In this document: positions 1 to 9,196 of the stretch, one piece after another
Layout: the number at the start of each line of letters is the position of its first letter
Position numbering within the stretch: position 1 is the first letter of the stretch
Source of the DNA: Polyangia bacterium
GTDB taxonomy: Bacteria; Myxococcota_A; Polyangia; Fen-1088
NCBI GenBank assembly: GCA_036268875.1
Contig: DATATI010000020.1
Location: 62,001 to 126,000 of the forward strand
DNA: 64,000 nucleotides
Reading direction: 5' to 3'
Made by a program: the position numbers and the translations under genes
The notes under the pieces: model-generated
Database searches by the model: none
What the model was told of the DNA's origin: nothing
Seen by the model: the letters and a program-made list of their open reading frames with translations, nothing else

Positions 1-1097
1 TGCAGGCCGTTGATCGGATCGGGCAGCGAATCGCCGTCCCAATCAGGCTCGGAGAAGCTGACGCCCAAGTACTGGATGGCCTCGGGCCGCAGATCCGACC
101 CCACCTTTTGACCGGCCGCCTTTTTCGCGTCGGCGTACTTGACCAGGTTGTCAAACTCGCGCACCGCCTCCGGGAAGCGGTTGTCGCGATAATACGACCA
201 GGCCAGCTTGTAAAGCGCGCGGTCGTAATACGGCGAATCCTTGAAATCGAGCACCTTCCTGAAGGCGGCGATCGCCAGCTTCAGCTCGTTCGGGTTGTCG
301 AAGTGAAACTCGCCGATACGGGTCCAGGACTCGGGGATGAACTTCGAACCTTTCCGGACCGGCGTGCAGTCCTTGTAGGACTGCTCGTCGCCTTTGGTTT
401 GGTTCGCCGGCGGATCCAGCGGCTTGAATTGGTTTTCGCAGACCAGGGCCAGCAGCGCCTGCTTGGCCTCCGCTTCCTGCCCCATCTCGCCGAGACAGAA
501 CCCTAGCAAGTAATAGGTGGCGTCCAAAAAGCGATAGCTGGGGAATTCGGTCAGCAGGCGTTTGTACAGGCTGATGGTCGGCGTGTAGTCCACTTTGGGC
601 GGCGGCGTGGTGGGCGGGTTCGCCGATTCGATGGCCTTCTTGTACATCTCGTCCGCGTCCAGGAAATCTTCGGCGGACCTTTCGTAATAAAGCTCGGCCA
701 GCCGGAACATGGCGTCCGGCGTCCAACGCTTGTCGTTCGGGTAGCGTTGCAAGAACGCTTCGAACACGGCGATGGCGTCACGCCGACGGTCGCGCGCCTC
801 TTTCTCGTTTAGGTTGATCTGCGCGTCGTACTTGGCGTTGATCTCCTTGATCTTGTCGGCATAGGCGCGCTTCAAAACCATGCGCGCGGTGCCGCGATAC
901 TCGGCGACCATCTCGGAGAAGTGCTGAACGTCCTTGGTCAGCTCGTCCAGCATGCGCGCATCGACCGGCGCCGCCGTTGAAGACGCCGCCGACGCCGTCA
1001 CGGCCCTCGCGACGCTGCCGGTGCCCATCGCCAGCGACGACGCCAATAACGCCGCCACCGCCGTGCCGCTCATCCACCCACGCCGGCGCCGCCTCAC
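1..1097 (-). CDS. TPR-type envelope protein, C-terminus cut by window edge
   Basis: About 365 residues are visible before the frame runs off the left edge with no stop. A GTG at 1097 overlaps the TGA of the upstream gene (GTGA) and gives an Arg-rich N-terminus followed by a hydrophobic stretch (AVAALLASSLAMGTG), a good signal peptide; the ATG at 1073 would cut off the basic part. Helical TPR-like segments follow (FEAFLQRYPNDKRW, MFRLAELYYERS, YKLAWSYYRDNRF), with the spacing seen in YfgC/BamD-like and gliding-associated TPR proteins. It is translationally coupled to a second, longer TPR protein, so both probably act together in the periplasm or at the outer membrane. TPR proteins of this kind occur in the Glt/Agl gliding-motility gene groups of Myxococcota, but that link is only a suggestion. 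Confidence 0.8.
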   Translation of the reverse strand, partial: MRRRRRGWMSGTAVAALLASSLAMGTGSVARAVTASAASSTAAPVDARMLDELTKDVQHFSEMVAEYRGTARMVLKRAYADKIKEINAKYDAQINLNEKEARDRRRDAIAVFEAFLQRYPNDKRWTPDAMFRLAELYYERSAEDFLDADEMYKKAIESANPPTTPPPKVDYTPTISLYKRLLTEFPSYRFLDATYYLLGFCLGEMGQEAEAKQALLALVCENQFKPLDPPANQTKGDEQSYKDCTPVRKGSKFIPESWTRIGEFHFDNPNELKLAIAAFRKVLDFKDSPYYDRALYKLAWSYYRDNRFPEAVREFDNLVKYADAKKAAGQKVGSDLRPEAIQYLGVSFSEPDWDGDSLPDPINGL

Positions 1098-3391
1098 TTG
1101 TCTTCCTCCAAGACCTTGCGAAAGTCTTCGTCCAACGCCTTGAGCTCAAGATTCTTCTGGTTGGTCAGCTTGGTCACCGACACCGTCTTCTGATCCTTCA
1201 AGCCCCATGAAACGTCGATGATGCCGACGTCGGACTGCACCACCAGCTCGTAAAAGCGATTGGCAACCTTGTTGAACATCGCCTGGGCAAGGCCCCCGCC
1301 CAGGTTCTGCGACTCATTCACCACGCCACCCAGCTTGGTGCTGGCCGACGCCAGCTCTTCCTTCTCGCTGGCCAGGAATGTTTTCACCGTCTCCAGTCGC
1401 ACGTCGACCTGATTGTCGACCCGCTTGTCGAAATCCACCAACTGTTTGTCGATGACGTCGGCGCGCGCCAGAACGCCGTTCATGCGGTCGACCTTTTCCT
1501 GATCGTTCCAGGGCAGCCGGTACTTTGCCTTGTTCTGGATGTCCTCTTCCTGGTGCAGGAGCTCGGTTAACCGGGTGGCCTGCGCCCGCTCGGACTGGCC
1601 GGCGGCGCCGGAAGCGGCGGCCTCCCGGCTGGCGTCGGCGATCCCCTCGCGCAGCTTGTCGTGCAGCGCGCGCAGCTGGTCCAGCGCGGCCCGCATGTCG
1701 GCGACCGGACCCTGGATGTCCTCGGGCCGGATCTTCTGCTCGGCGCGCGAGCTGCGGTAATACTGCTCGACCGCCACCAGCTGCGCTTCCAGCGACTGGA
1801 TCTCCACGTTCAGATCCGATGCCTGCAGATCCATCGCTTTGAAGCTGTCGGCGATGCTCTTCTCGCGCGCCTTGATCCCTTCCTGCGTGGTGGGCAGGTT
1901 GGCCAGCTGGCGCAGCAAGGCGTCCCGTTCGATCGCGATGTGGTCCAGGCTCTTGCGCTCGTCGGGCGAGAGGATGGGATTCAGCACCGCGCGCACCTTG
2001 CCGACAAAGCGCTGGCGGACGTCCACCAGCACGTTCTGCACCTCGACGGACCTGGACCGCGCGGCCGCCAGATCGGGGAAGATGCCGACGCGGGACGGAC
2101 CCTGCATCGCCTCTTCGATCCGCACCACCAGCTTCTGGCTGTCCTGCAGGCTGCGCTGCATTTCGCCCACCTCGCTGGCCAGGCTGATCATGCGCGCCAC
2201 GTCCGGTTCGGCGCGCACCCACTTGGCCGCGGCCGGCGGCACGAACACCGAGATGTCGAACTTCTCCAGGCTCTTGCCGACCAGGGTGTCGAAGAACGCC
2301 GGATCGGTCTGCGACTTGACCAGCGCCGCTTGCAACTGACGGTGAACCGGCTCGATCTCGTCGCGCACCTTCAAGAAAGAATCGTTGGCCAGAAAGAAGT
2401 TACCGATGCGCAGCTGCAGGTTGCCCTGCAAAAGCCGCTTGTCCGGCGCGTCCGGAACGTCGGGATAATTGAGCAGCAACAGATCCAACGCGCGCCAAGC
2501 CTTGGTCCAGTCCTTGGCCTTGATGTAGGTCCAGGCCTGTTCCTCCAGCGCCGCCGTGAAGTACTGCGATTGCCGCTGGATCGACCCGTACATGTCGACC
2601 GCCCGATCGAACTGCGAGCGTTCGTACAAAATGCGCCCGATGGCCAACCGGGAGAGATCCTGAATCTCCTTGGCGCCTTCATCGGCCGGCTGCAGCTTGA
2701 GGATCGAATCATAGGTCACCGACGCGGTGGCCAGATCGCCGGTCTTCACCTGGATGGTGCCGATAAAGTACCGCGCTTGGAAATAGTAGGGATTCGACGG
2801 CGGGATGGTGTTGAAGACGGCCAGCGCCTCGTCGGTGCGGTTACGGAAGTAAAGGTACTTGCCACGCACATAAGGCACCGACGGCTGCAGGTTCTGGGGC
2901 GGGATGTTTTGCAGGCGGGCCAGGTAGTCTTCGATGTGCTCGTAGTCGCCGGTGCGCAGCGAGATCTCCACCAGGCGTTGTAAGGCGTCCTGCTCTCGCC
3001 GTGAGCCGGTGTTCTTGCCGATGAAGCTTTCGAAATAGTGGCGGGCGGCGTAGTCGTCGTGCCCCTGGTACAGCGCTTCGCCCAGCAAGAACAGGGCGTC
3101 GTCGTGGGCGCGCGAGTTCGGATACTTCTCGACCACGTCGAGGAGAATGGTCGCCGCCTCTTCGTAGTTTTTCAGGCTGAACAGGACCTGGGCGTCCAGC
3201 ACCCGACGATCGGCGATGTCCGCCGACGGCGGTGGAGCATCCTTAAATTCTTGAGCCATGCCGCGCACGCGCTGATCGAGATCGATCAGCTTGCGCGTAT
3301 AGTCGTCCACCTCGTCCGCGCGGGCCGCGAGGCTATAAAGACCCATGGCGCCGAGGACGAGCCCGGCAAGCGTGACCTTCCGCTGTGTCAT
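1094..3391 (-). CDS. Large periplasmic TPR / coiled-coil protein
   Basis: 765 residues with a clear signal peptide (MTQRKVTLAGLVLGAMG, cleavage near ARA-DEV). The first 350 residues hold repeated TPR-like helices (FSLKNYEEAATILLDVVEKY; DALFLLGEALYQGHDDYAA; AVFNTIPPSNPYYFQARYF), and the rest is long amphipathic helix rich in Glu, Arg and Gln, probably coiled coil (about 430-720). The stop overlaps the GTG of the next gene, and the gene starts 11 bases after the stop of an Ala/Pro-linker secreted protein, so the three form one operon. No enzymatic motif is visible; a scaffold role in an envelope machine is the likely job. The closest concept I know is the large TPR proteins of myxobacterial motility loci, which is inference. 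Confidence 0.85.
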   Translation of the reverse strand: MTQRKVTLAGLVLGAMGLYSLAARADEVDDYTRKLIDLDQRVRGMAQEFKDAPPPSADIADRRVLDAQVLFSLKNYEEAATILLDVVEKYPNSRAHDDALFLLGEALYQGHDDYAARHYFESFIGKNTGSRREQDALQRLVEISLRTGDYEHIEDYLARLQNIPPQNLQPSVPYVRGKYLYFRNRTDEALAVFNTIPPSNPYYFQARYFIGTIQVKTGDLATASVTYDSILKLQPADEGAKEIQDLSRLAIGRILYERSQFDRAVDMYGSIQRQSQYFTAALEEQAWTYIKAKDWTKAWRALDLLLLNYPDVPDAPDKRLLQGNLQLRIGNFFLANDSFLKVRDEIEPVHRQLQAALVKSQTDPAFFDTLVGKSLEKFDISVFVPPAAAKWVRAEPDVARMISLASEVGEMQRSLQDSQKLVVRIEEAMQGPSRVGIFPDLAAARSRSVEVQNVLVDVRQRFVGKVRAVLNPILSPDERKSLDHIAIERDALLRQLANLPTTQEGIKAREKSIADSFKAMDLQASDLNVEIQSLEAQLVAVEQYYRSSRAEQKIRPEDIQGPVADMRAALDQLRALHDKLREGIADASREAAASGAAGQSERAQATRLTELLHQEEDIQNKAKYRLPWNDQEKVDRMNGVLARADVIDKQLVDFDKRVDNQVDVRLETVKTFLASEKEELASASTKLGGVVNESQNLGGGLAQAMFNKVANRFYELVVQSDVGIIDVSWGLKDQKTVSVTKLTNQKNLELKALDEDFRKVLEEDK

Positions 3392-3402
3392 CGACCCTTT
3401 GG

Positions 3403-4209
3403 TTATTTCTTGACCGCCGCTGTTGCTCCACCCTCGGTTGCCGACATCACGTTCACTCGGAAGTCGATCGCCGGACGATCTTGCAGGTTCGTTGTGATGT
3501 TGCCTTTTTCGTAGCCAACCACCGCAATAGAAGTGGTCTTCGATTCACCGGCCACGAACGTCTGGCTCGAGTGAACGGTGAACTTGTAACCCTTGAGATA
3601 GCTGAACACGCCGAAGCCGTTGCCCTGGTACAGCATCTTCACGCTGAGGGTGTGCGGGCCGGGTTGGATGGCGCCGTTGTAGACATCGAACTCTTGCATC
3701 TCGGCCAGGCGGCCGCTGTCGTCGGCCTTGGCGAAGATCTGCACGCCATCGAGGGCATACACCGCCTGGATGAGGCGGAACGAGCTACCCATCTCGTTCT
3801 TGTGTTTGATGATGGCGCGTGAGGCGCCGATGACGCCGCCCAGGACCGTCTCCTTGAGCAGGTTGAGGCGCGCCTTGGTGCGAAAGATCTGTTCCTTTAG
3901 CTCGTTGACGTTCTTTTCCAGCGAGCGCAGGCGAACGGTGTAGCCGCCGGAGTCCATCGCCGCCGCGGTGGCCGCAGCGGAAACCGGTGGTGCGCCCGAG
4001 GTGGCAGGCGCCTCCGTGGCCGGCGTTGAGGCGGCCGGTGCGCCAGCCGGTGCAGCAGCGGCTGGTGCGGCGGCGGGAGCGGCTCGTACCGCCGGCGCGG
4101 CCGCGGTCTGGGCAATCGCCAGCGTTCCAGTGGCCAGAATCAAGGCAGCAGAAAACACGCCCAGCGCACGGGCAGCCCCACGCGGAAATGCGTTACGCGG
4201 CGATGTCAT
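3403..4209 (-). CDS. Secreted protein with Ala/Pro linker and coiled coil
   Basis: 268 residues: signal peptide (ALGVFSAALILATGTLAIAQ), then an Ala/Pro-rich linker to about residue 75, a short coiled coil (RLRSLEKNVNELKEQIFRTKARLNLL, about 90-120), and a compact beta-rich C-terminal domain (LSVKMLYQGNGFGVFSYLKGYKFTV). The Ala/Pro linker invites misannotation as a dihydrolipoamide acetyltransferase, but no lipoyl or catalytic domain is present. It is the first gene of the three-gene envelope operon running toward the window start. Function unknown; a periplasmic accessory of the two TPR proteins is my inference. Confidence 0.8.
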   Translation of the reverse strand: MTSPRNAFPRGAARALGVFSAALILATGTLAIAQTAAAPAVRAAPAAAPAAAAPAGAPAASTPATEAPATSGAPPVSAAATAAAMDSGGYTVRLRSLEKNVNELKEQIFRTKARLNLLKETVLGGVIGASRAIIKHKNEMGSSFRLIQAVYALDGVQIFAKADDSGRLAEMQEFDVYNGAIQPGPHTLSVKMLYQGNGFGVFSYLKGYKFTVHSSQTFVAGESKTTSIAVVGYEKGNITTNLQDRPAIDFRVNVMSATEGGATAAVKK

Positions 4210-4461
4210 CAGTGACTCCGTCTACGGTTGCGGTTAGAGGGGCGTGGTGGGAGCGAAAGAAGGGACTCCCGAGGATTTTCTCTATATCAGGACCGACCAG
4301 GCGGGTCAATTCTCGCCGGCCAGCCGATCGTCGCTGGCCGGGTGGCGGCAACACCCTTCGGGCAGCATTCGACGCCGCCGTGGAGCGCACGCAACGTGCG
4401 TCCGGTGCGCAAGAAAACAAGTCCCGGCAGCCGCCACTGCACGCGAACGAACGCAATTGCC

Positions 4462-5511
4462 TCAGCGAGCAGCGCGATCAACCGGAAGCGCTTCAGCGGT
4501 GGCGCGCGTTCGTTCTTGTTTCAGGACCGCCCACGCCGCTTCCAGTACCGCGTCCACCCCTTCGCCGGTGACCGCGCTGATAAAGTGCAGGTCGATCCCG
4601 CGGCGCTCGAACGGCGCCGACAGGCGCGCCCGGGCCCGCCGGACTTCGGGGAGGTCGAGTTTATTGATCACCACCAGCTGCGGGCGCTGGGCCAGCGCCT
4701 GATCGTAAAGCATCAGTTCCCGGTTCAGCGTCTCCCAGTCCCGCAGCGGCGTGCGCCCCGGCCCAGCGGTGGCGTCCAGCAGGTGCACCAGCACGCGCGT
4801 CCGTTCCAGGTGCCGCAAGAACCGCATGCCCAGCCCGGCACCCTCGTGCGCGCCTTCGATCAAGCCAGGGATGTCCGCCACGACGAAAGACCGTTCGCCG
4901 GACAACCGCACCATCCCCAGATTGGGCACCAGCGTCGTGAATGGATAATCAGCGATCTTCGGCCGCGCCGCCGACACCCGCGCGATCAACGACGACTTGC
5001 CGACGTTCGGAAATCCCAGCAGGCCGATGTCGGCCAGAAGCTTTAATTCGAGGCGAATGAACCGTTCCTGCCCAGGAAGCCCAGGCTCGGAGCGACGGGG
5101 GGCCCGATCGGTCGAGGTGGCGAAGTGAATGTTCCCGCGCCCGCCCTTGCCGCCGACCACCACGGTGAAGCGCTCGCCGTCGGCGCGCAGATCGGCCAGT
5201 TGCTCGCCGGTGCCCTCGTCGAAGACTTGCGTCCCTGGCGGCACGCGCAGGATCAGATCATCGCCGGCGCGGCCGTACCGATCTTTGTTCGCCCCGGCCA
5301 CGCCCGACTTCGCCAGGTATTCCTTGCGATAGCGAAAATCCAGCAGCGTCGACATCCCGCCGTCAACGACCAGGATGACGCTGCCGCCATCGCCACCGTC
5401 GCCGCCCGAGGGGCCGCCCTTGGGCACGTACTTCTCGCGCCGGAAGGCCACGGCACCCTTGCCGCCGTCGCCAGCGTGAACATGAATGCGGACTTCGTCG
5501 ACAAACTGCAT
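4462..5511 (-). CDS. obgE: Obg family GTPase (ObgE/CgtA)
   Basis: 349 residues, the usual length. The N-terminal Gly-rich Obg fold is intact (GGKGAVAFRREKYVPKGGP..GGDGGDGGS), followed by the G domain with GFPNVGKSS at 166-173, DIPG at 213-216 and NKLD at 283-286. Obg is an essential GTPase that binds the 50S subunit and couples ribosome maturation to stress and cell-cycle signals. There is only a short, charged C-terminal tail and no long TGS or OCT extension. It lies directly downstream of rplU and rpmA, the conserved bacterial order, so the three are probably co-transcribed. Confidence 0.98.
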   Translation of the reverse strand: MQFVDEVRIHVHAGDGGKGAVAFRREKYVPKGGPSGGDGGDGGSVILVVDGGMSTLLDFRYRKEYLAKSGVAGANKDRYGRAGDDLILRVPPGTQVFDEGTGEQLADLRADGERFTVVVGGKGGRGNIHFATSTDRAPRRSEPGLPGQERFIRLELKLLADIGLLGFPNVGKSSLIARVSAARPKIADYPFTTLVPNLGMVRLSGERSFVVADIPGLIEGAHEGAGLGMRFLRHLERTRVLVHLLDATAGPGRTPLRDWETLNRELMLYDQALAQRPQLVVINKLDLPEVRRARARLSAPFERRGIDLHFISAVTGEGVDAVLEAAWAVLKQERTRATAEALPVDRAAR

Positions 5512-5557
5512 GGGCTAACCAGGTCGCGCGCGCGGGCCGACCGTCGCCAGCCCGACC

Positions 5558-5815
5558 TCAGTTCGCCGCGGGAACGATGCTGCAAACGGTCCGCACGCCC
5601 GACCTGGCGTACTTGACGACGCCGGTCTTGAGCGCGAACAGCGTGAAGTCGCGACCGATGCCGACGTGAACGCCGGGGTGAATCACCGTGCCCACCTGGC
5701 GAACCAGAATGTTGCCCGCCAGAACCGACTCGCCGCCGTAGCGTTTGACGCCGCGTCGCTGGCCGTTTGAATCGCGGCCGTTGCGAGAGCTTCCCTGACC
5801 CTTCTTGTGTGCCAT
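5558..5815 (-). CDS. rpmA: 50S ribosomal protein L27
   Basis: 85 residues starting [19 protein letters not shown], the conserved L27 N-terminus that reaches toward the peptidyl-transferase centre; there is no Firmicutes-type cleavable leader. The body [16 protein letters not shown] and [17 protein letters not shown] is typical. It lies between rplU and obgE. Confidence 0.98.
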   Translation of the reverse strand: MAHKKGQGSSRNGRDSNGQRRGVKRYGGESVLAGNILVRQVGTVIHPGVHVGIGRDFTLFALKTGVVKYARSGVRTVCSIVPAAN

Positions 5816-5842
5816 GGCGTTCTTCCTGTGCTGGCGTCCGGC

Positions 5843-6160
5843 TCAGGCGCCCGGGCGGATGGAGGTGATCTTGAGGGCGGTGAACGGCTGGCGATGGCCG
5901 CCTTTGCGGCGATAGCTTTTGCGACGTTTGTACTTGAAGAGGATGATCTTCTTGCCGAGCCCTTGCTCGATGATCTCCGCTTCGACGGTCATGCCGGCCA
6001 CGGTGGGCTGGCCGACCGACACGTTGCCGCCGTCGTCGGCGAAGAGCAGCGGCCCGAAAGAGATCTTGGTCCCCTCCGGCCCGGTCAGCTTCTCCACGCG
6101 CACGGTTTCACCCTCGCTGACGCGGTATTGCTTGCCACCTGACTCGATAACGGCGTACAT
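5843..6160 (-). CDS. rplU: 50S ribosomal protein L21
   Basis: 105 residues from the ATG at 6160: MYAVIESGGKQYRV is the family N-terminus. An upstream in-frame start at 6205 would add 15 unconserved residues. GGAGG precedes the chosen ATG by about 10 bases. The C-terminal block KRRKSYRRKGGHRQPFT is the usual 23S rRNA-binding part. It is the first gene of the rplU-rpmA-obgE group, with no regulator between it and the methyltransferase upstream (81-base gap). Confidence 0.97.
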   Translation of the reverse strand: MYAVIESGGKQYRVSEGETVRVEKLTGPEGTKISFGPLLFADDGGNVSVGQPTVAGMTVEAEIIEQGLGKKIILFKYKRRKSYRRKGGHRQPFTALKITSIRPGA

Positions 6161-6241
6161 CAGAAAAAGGCCTCCAAACGAGCGGGGAACTTTAGTGAAC
6201 CGCACCGGATTGTCAAGGACGGATCGCGCGCCGGCCGTTCC

Positions 6242-6940
6242 TCACTTTCTGGCGATGACCAGCAGGTTCTGCCCGTAAGGCGGCGCCAGCACGGATTCCA
6301 GCCGACTGGTCACAGGAAACACGAATCGGTCATAAAACCGGACCTGGTTTGGGGCCAAGCTAGTTCGTTTCAACACCCTTCCGGAAAGCCACCAGGCGAG
6401 AGCGCCGACCAGGTTGCGATACTGGGCTGACACCACCCTGAGCCCAGCATCGCGGATCTTTTGTTCCAGCTCTTTGCGGTCATAGCGCCGGCAGTGCTCG
6501 AACCGTTCATCCAGCGTGCCGAAGAGCTCGGGGCGCGCCGGAACGTACAAGCACAAGTAGCCGCCTTTTTTCAACAGGCGGGCGATCGACCGCAAGCAGC
6601 CGCGATCGTCGGGCACATGCTCAAGCACGTTGGCGGAGACCACTGCGTCCGCTGTTTCATCACCACGAGCGGAGTTCAGTTCCTCGACGGTGCCATGGAA
6701 GACCTCGCTTTCCGGAGGCCTTTGGAACCGCTGGGCCAGCAAGTCGTAAAAGCCGTCGTCGGGTTCGACCAGCACCAGATTGTCGCTATGCTCCCGCAAG
6801 CGATCGGACAGCAGGCCGGTGCCCGCACCATGTTCGACCACCGTCCCGTGCAACAACGGCGCGAACGATCCGCACAGCCATTGATAGTAGTTGCGTGCCT
6901 CGGCCATCGGACCGAGTTCGAATGCGAAACTCTCCGACAT
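6242..6940 (-). CDS. Class I SAM-dependent methyltransferase
   Basis: 232 residues of the UbiE/COQ5-like (Methyltransf_11/12) fold. Motif I is VVEHGAGTGLLS (SAM binding), an acidic end of beta-2 follows (LVLVEPDD), and VVSANVLEHVPDD is the motif IV region. It starts 3 bases after the stop of the GT2 gene, so the two are expressed together. The pairing of a polyprenyl-phosphate-type glycosyltransferase with a methyltransferase and an upstream GT-C protein suggests modification of a lipid-linked sugar or surface glycan; the acceptor cannot be read from the sequence. Confidence 0.85.
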   Translation of the reverse strand: MSESFAFELGPMAEARNYYQWLCGSFAPLLHGTVVEHGAGTGLLSDRLREHSDNLVLVEPDDGFYDLLAQRFQRPPESEVFHGTVEELNSARGDETADAVVSANVLEHVPDDRGCLRSIARLLKKGGYLCLYVPARPELFGTLDERFEHCRRYDRKELEQKIRDAGLRVVSAQYRNLVGALAWWLSGRVLKRTSLAPNQVRFYDRFVFPVTSRLESVLAPPYGQNLLVIARK

Positions 6941-6943
6941 GGC

Positions 6944-7663
6944 CTAGATCGGGTCGATGAACCGCGCCCGCAACATGACATAGAGGGCGCTGACGGCGTC
7001 CTTGAAACCGATCTTCTTCCCCTGCTCGTAGGTGCGGCCGCGGTATGAGATCGGCACCTCGTAGATGCGCCATTGCTTGCCGCGCGCGATCTTCATGGTG
7101 ATCTCCGGCTCAAAGCCGAAGCGATTCGAACGGAGCGTGGTTGGCTTGATCACCTCGGCGCGGAAAACCTTGTAGCAGGTTTCCATGTCGCTCATGTTCA
7201 ACCCGGACAACATGTTCGAGAAAGCAGTGAGCATGTTGTTGCCAATGCTGTGCCAGTAGTAAAGCACCCGTTGCGCGCCCGCACCGCCTTTGAATCGGCT
7301 GCCGTAGACCACATCGGCGTCGCCGTCGAGGATCGGCTTGAGCAGATTCGGATAGTCGGATGGATCGTATTCCAGATCGGCGTCCTGGATCAGGATGATA
7401 TCACCCGTGGCCTCGGCCAGGCCGGTCCGGATGGCGGCGCCTTTGCCATGATTTTTGTCGTGAAACAGTACCCGTTCACCGGCTACCGCCTGGTTGGTCA
7501 GAATCTCGCGCGTCCCATCAGTCGAGTAGTCGTCGACCACGATGATTTCTTTTTCCAGGTCGGGCAGCGGGACGGCGCGCACGCGCGCAAGAATCTCGTT
7601 GATGTACTCGTGCTCGTTGTAGGCCGGGATGATGATGCTTAGCCGCTGGCGGTCCGCTGACAC
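6944..7663 (-). CDS. GT2 family glycosyltransferase (DPM1/polyprenyl-P type)
   Basis: 239 residues of a GT-A fold glycosyltransferase: LSIIIPAYNEHEYI at the start, IIVVDDYSTDGT for nucleotide binding, and the metal-binding motif IQDADLEYDP. Size and motifs match dolichyl/undecaprenyl-phosphate sugar synthases, which load one sugar on a lipid carrier at the cytoplasmic membrane. There are no C-terminal membrane helices, unlike the ArnC/GtrB subset. The neighbouring GT-C protein (7745-9196) is the kind of enzyme that uses such lipid-linked sugars, a sensible functional pair. Confidence 0.88.
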   Translation of the reverse strand: MSADRQRLSIIIPAYNEHEYINEILARVRAVPLPDLEKEIIVVDDYSTDGTREILTNQAVAGERVLFHDKNHGKGAAIRTGLAEATGDIILIQDADLEYDPSDYPNLLKPILDGDADVVYGSRFKGGAGAQRVLYYWHSIGNNMLTAFSNMLSGLNMSDMETCYKVFRAEVIKPTTLRSNRFGFEPEITMKIARGKQWRIYEVPISYRGRTYEQGKKIGFKDAVSALYVMLRARFIDPI

Positions 7664-7744
7664 GCGCGCATCTTAGGGGCGGTCCTCAGCGACGTAAAGA
7701 GGCGCGACTGCCAGCCCGACGAACGGGCGGTGCCTCGGTCGATC

Positions 7745-9196
7745 TTAGTTCGCCTTGGTCCCGCGCTCCAAGATGTAGTAGCCATCGTCGATCATCGCCT
7801 CGGCCACCCGGTAGCCGGGGATCTCGCACGAGTAGCGAACGCCCCCCATCCGATACGAGCCGGCGTCACCGTGGCACAACACCAAGTTCGGCGTGGCTCG
7901 GTCGCCTTCCCCGGTGACGAAAACAGTTCGTCCAGGATAAAGCAGACCGATCTTGAATGCCGAAGGCGTGATGCCCAATTCCTGATCACCAATCTTTTGG
8001 GTCCAGGCCTCGGCGCGGTTCAAGGCGCGGTACGACGGTTCTTGCCACTGTCGATGCTTAAGCCCCAAACCCAAAGCCAACAGCGCCGGCATTACCACCA
8101 CCGCGACGCGCGCCACCCGGGCCAACGGCAGACGCCCGAAAAACTGGGCCAAGAGCTCGGCATAGCCGACCAGCAGAAACGCCACCACCGGCAAGATCAA
8201 CCGACGCGACAACACCACCGAGTCGAGAAAGCCAACACCCCAGTCGACAAAAAAGTAGATGCTGAACATCGCGATGGAAGCACCAATGGCGAACAGCGCG
8301 CCAAAATCGCGGCGGCGCCAGAACGGCACCACGCCCGCGATCAACAATGGCGGACAAAGCACCAATGATTTCCAGTACGCACGGCCCGAGGTGTTCAGAA
8401 ATCGTAAACCGAACGCCTGGCTGGCCGACACATTGTAACTAGAGTGCACGGTTCCGTGCGACATCAGGTTCAGCGCCACGGTAATCCCGGCGCCAATGGC
8501 CATTCCAATCATCAGCGGCGCCATCAATCGCAGCACCGGCAAAGGACGCCGGCCTTCCCGCAGCAAGACCAACGACTGTCCGGCCAGTATCGCTCCGACG
8601 GTGACCACGCCGTAGGTTTTAATCGCCATGGTGAGGGCCGCGAAGAGCACGGTTTGCCAAACCGCGCCCCGACGAACGAAGTACCAGGTGCCCAACCCCA
8701 AAAACGCCAAGCCGACATCCGCCATCACGGTCCGCGACAACAGGACCACAGTCGGATCCATCAAGACGATGAGGCCCCATAGCCTTGAGTGGCCCCAGGA
8801 CTCCAGTGCTCGGCTTGCGATCCAAGCAAGGGCGATCCCCGCCAATAAACCCGGCACGAATACCAGCGACGGTGACAAGGCCAGGAACGGCACCATCAGC
8901 AGCGAGAAAAACAGCGGATACTTCGGGATCAATCCGGGCACGTCGTGGCGCTCGTACCAGATGCCGGGATCCATCGGGGTCGGGTGAACGCGGCCTTGAA
9001 TCATCAAGCGCGTCTGCCCGATGTAGCCGACCTCGTCACCGAAACTCAGACTCAGAGGCCAGGTTGCAACCGCCATACCCAGCCAACAAAGGACGCTTAG
9101 CCAAAAAATAGCCACATGAACGGGCGATCTGGGAATTACTGGCGACGACGACGGAACAGACGTTCCTGATTCACTCATGCCTTCGCTCCTTTCCAT
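7745..9196 (-). CDS. Polytopic GT-C type membrane glycosyltransferase
   Basis: 483 residues with about 10 hydrophobic helices. The first periplasmic loop has an acidic motif (SFGDEVGYIGQTRLMIQGRV), where ArnT/PMT-type GT-C enzymes keep their catalytic Asp/Glu. The ATG at 9196 overlaps the mtnA stop by one base (TGATG); an internal ATG at 9178 is also possible. It probably transfers a sugar from a polyprenyl-phosphate donor to an acceptor on the outer face of the inner membrane, working with the GT2 gene downstream. The acceptor is unknown. Confidence 0.75.
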   Translation of the reverse strand: MERSEGMSESGTSVPSSSPVIPRSPVHVAIFWLSVLCWLGMAVATWPLSLSFGDEVGYIGQTRLMIQGRVHPTPMDPGIWYERHDVPGLIPKYPLFFSLLMVPFLALSPSLVFVPGLLAGIALAWIASRALESWGHSRLWGLIVLMDPTVVLLSRTVMADVGLAFLGLGTWYFVRRGAVWQTVLFAALTMAIKTYGVVTVGAILAGQSLVLLREGRRPLPVLRLMAPLMIGMAIGAGITVALNLMSHGTVHSSYNVSASQAFGLRFLNTSGRAYWKSLVLCPPLLIAGVVPFWRRRDFGALFAIGASIAMFSIYFFVDWGVGFLDSVVLSRRLILPVVAFLLVGYAELLAQFFGRLPLARVARVAVVVMPALLALGLGLKHRQWQEPSYRALNRAEAWTQKIGDQELGITPSAFKIGLLYPGRTVFVTGEGDRATPNLVLCHGDAGSYRMGGVRYSCEIPGYRVAEAMIDDGYYILERGTKAN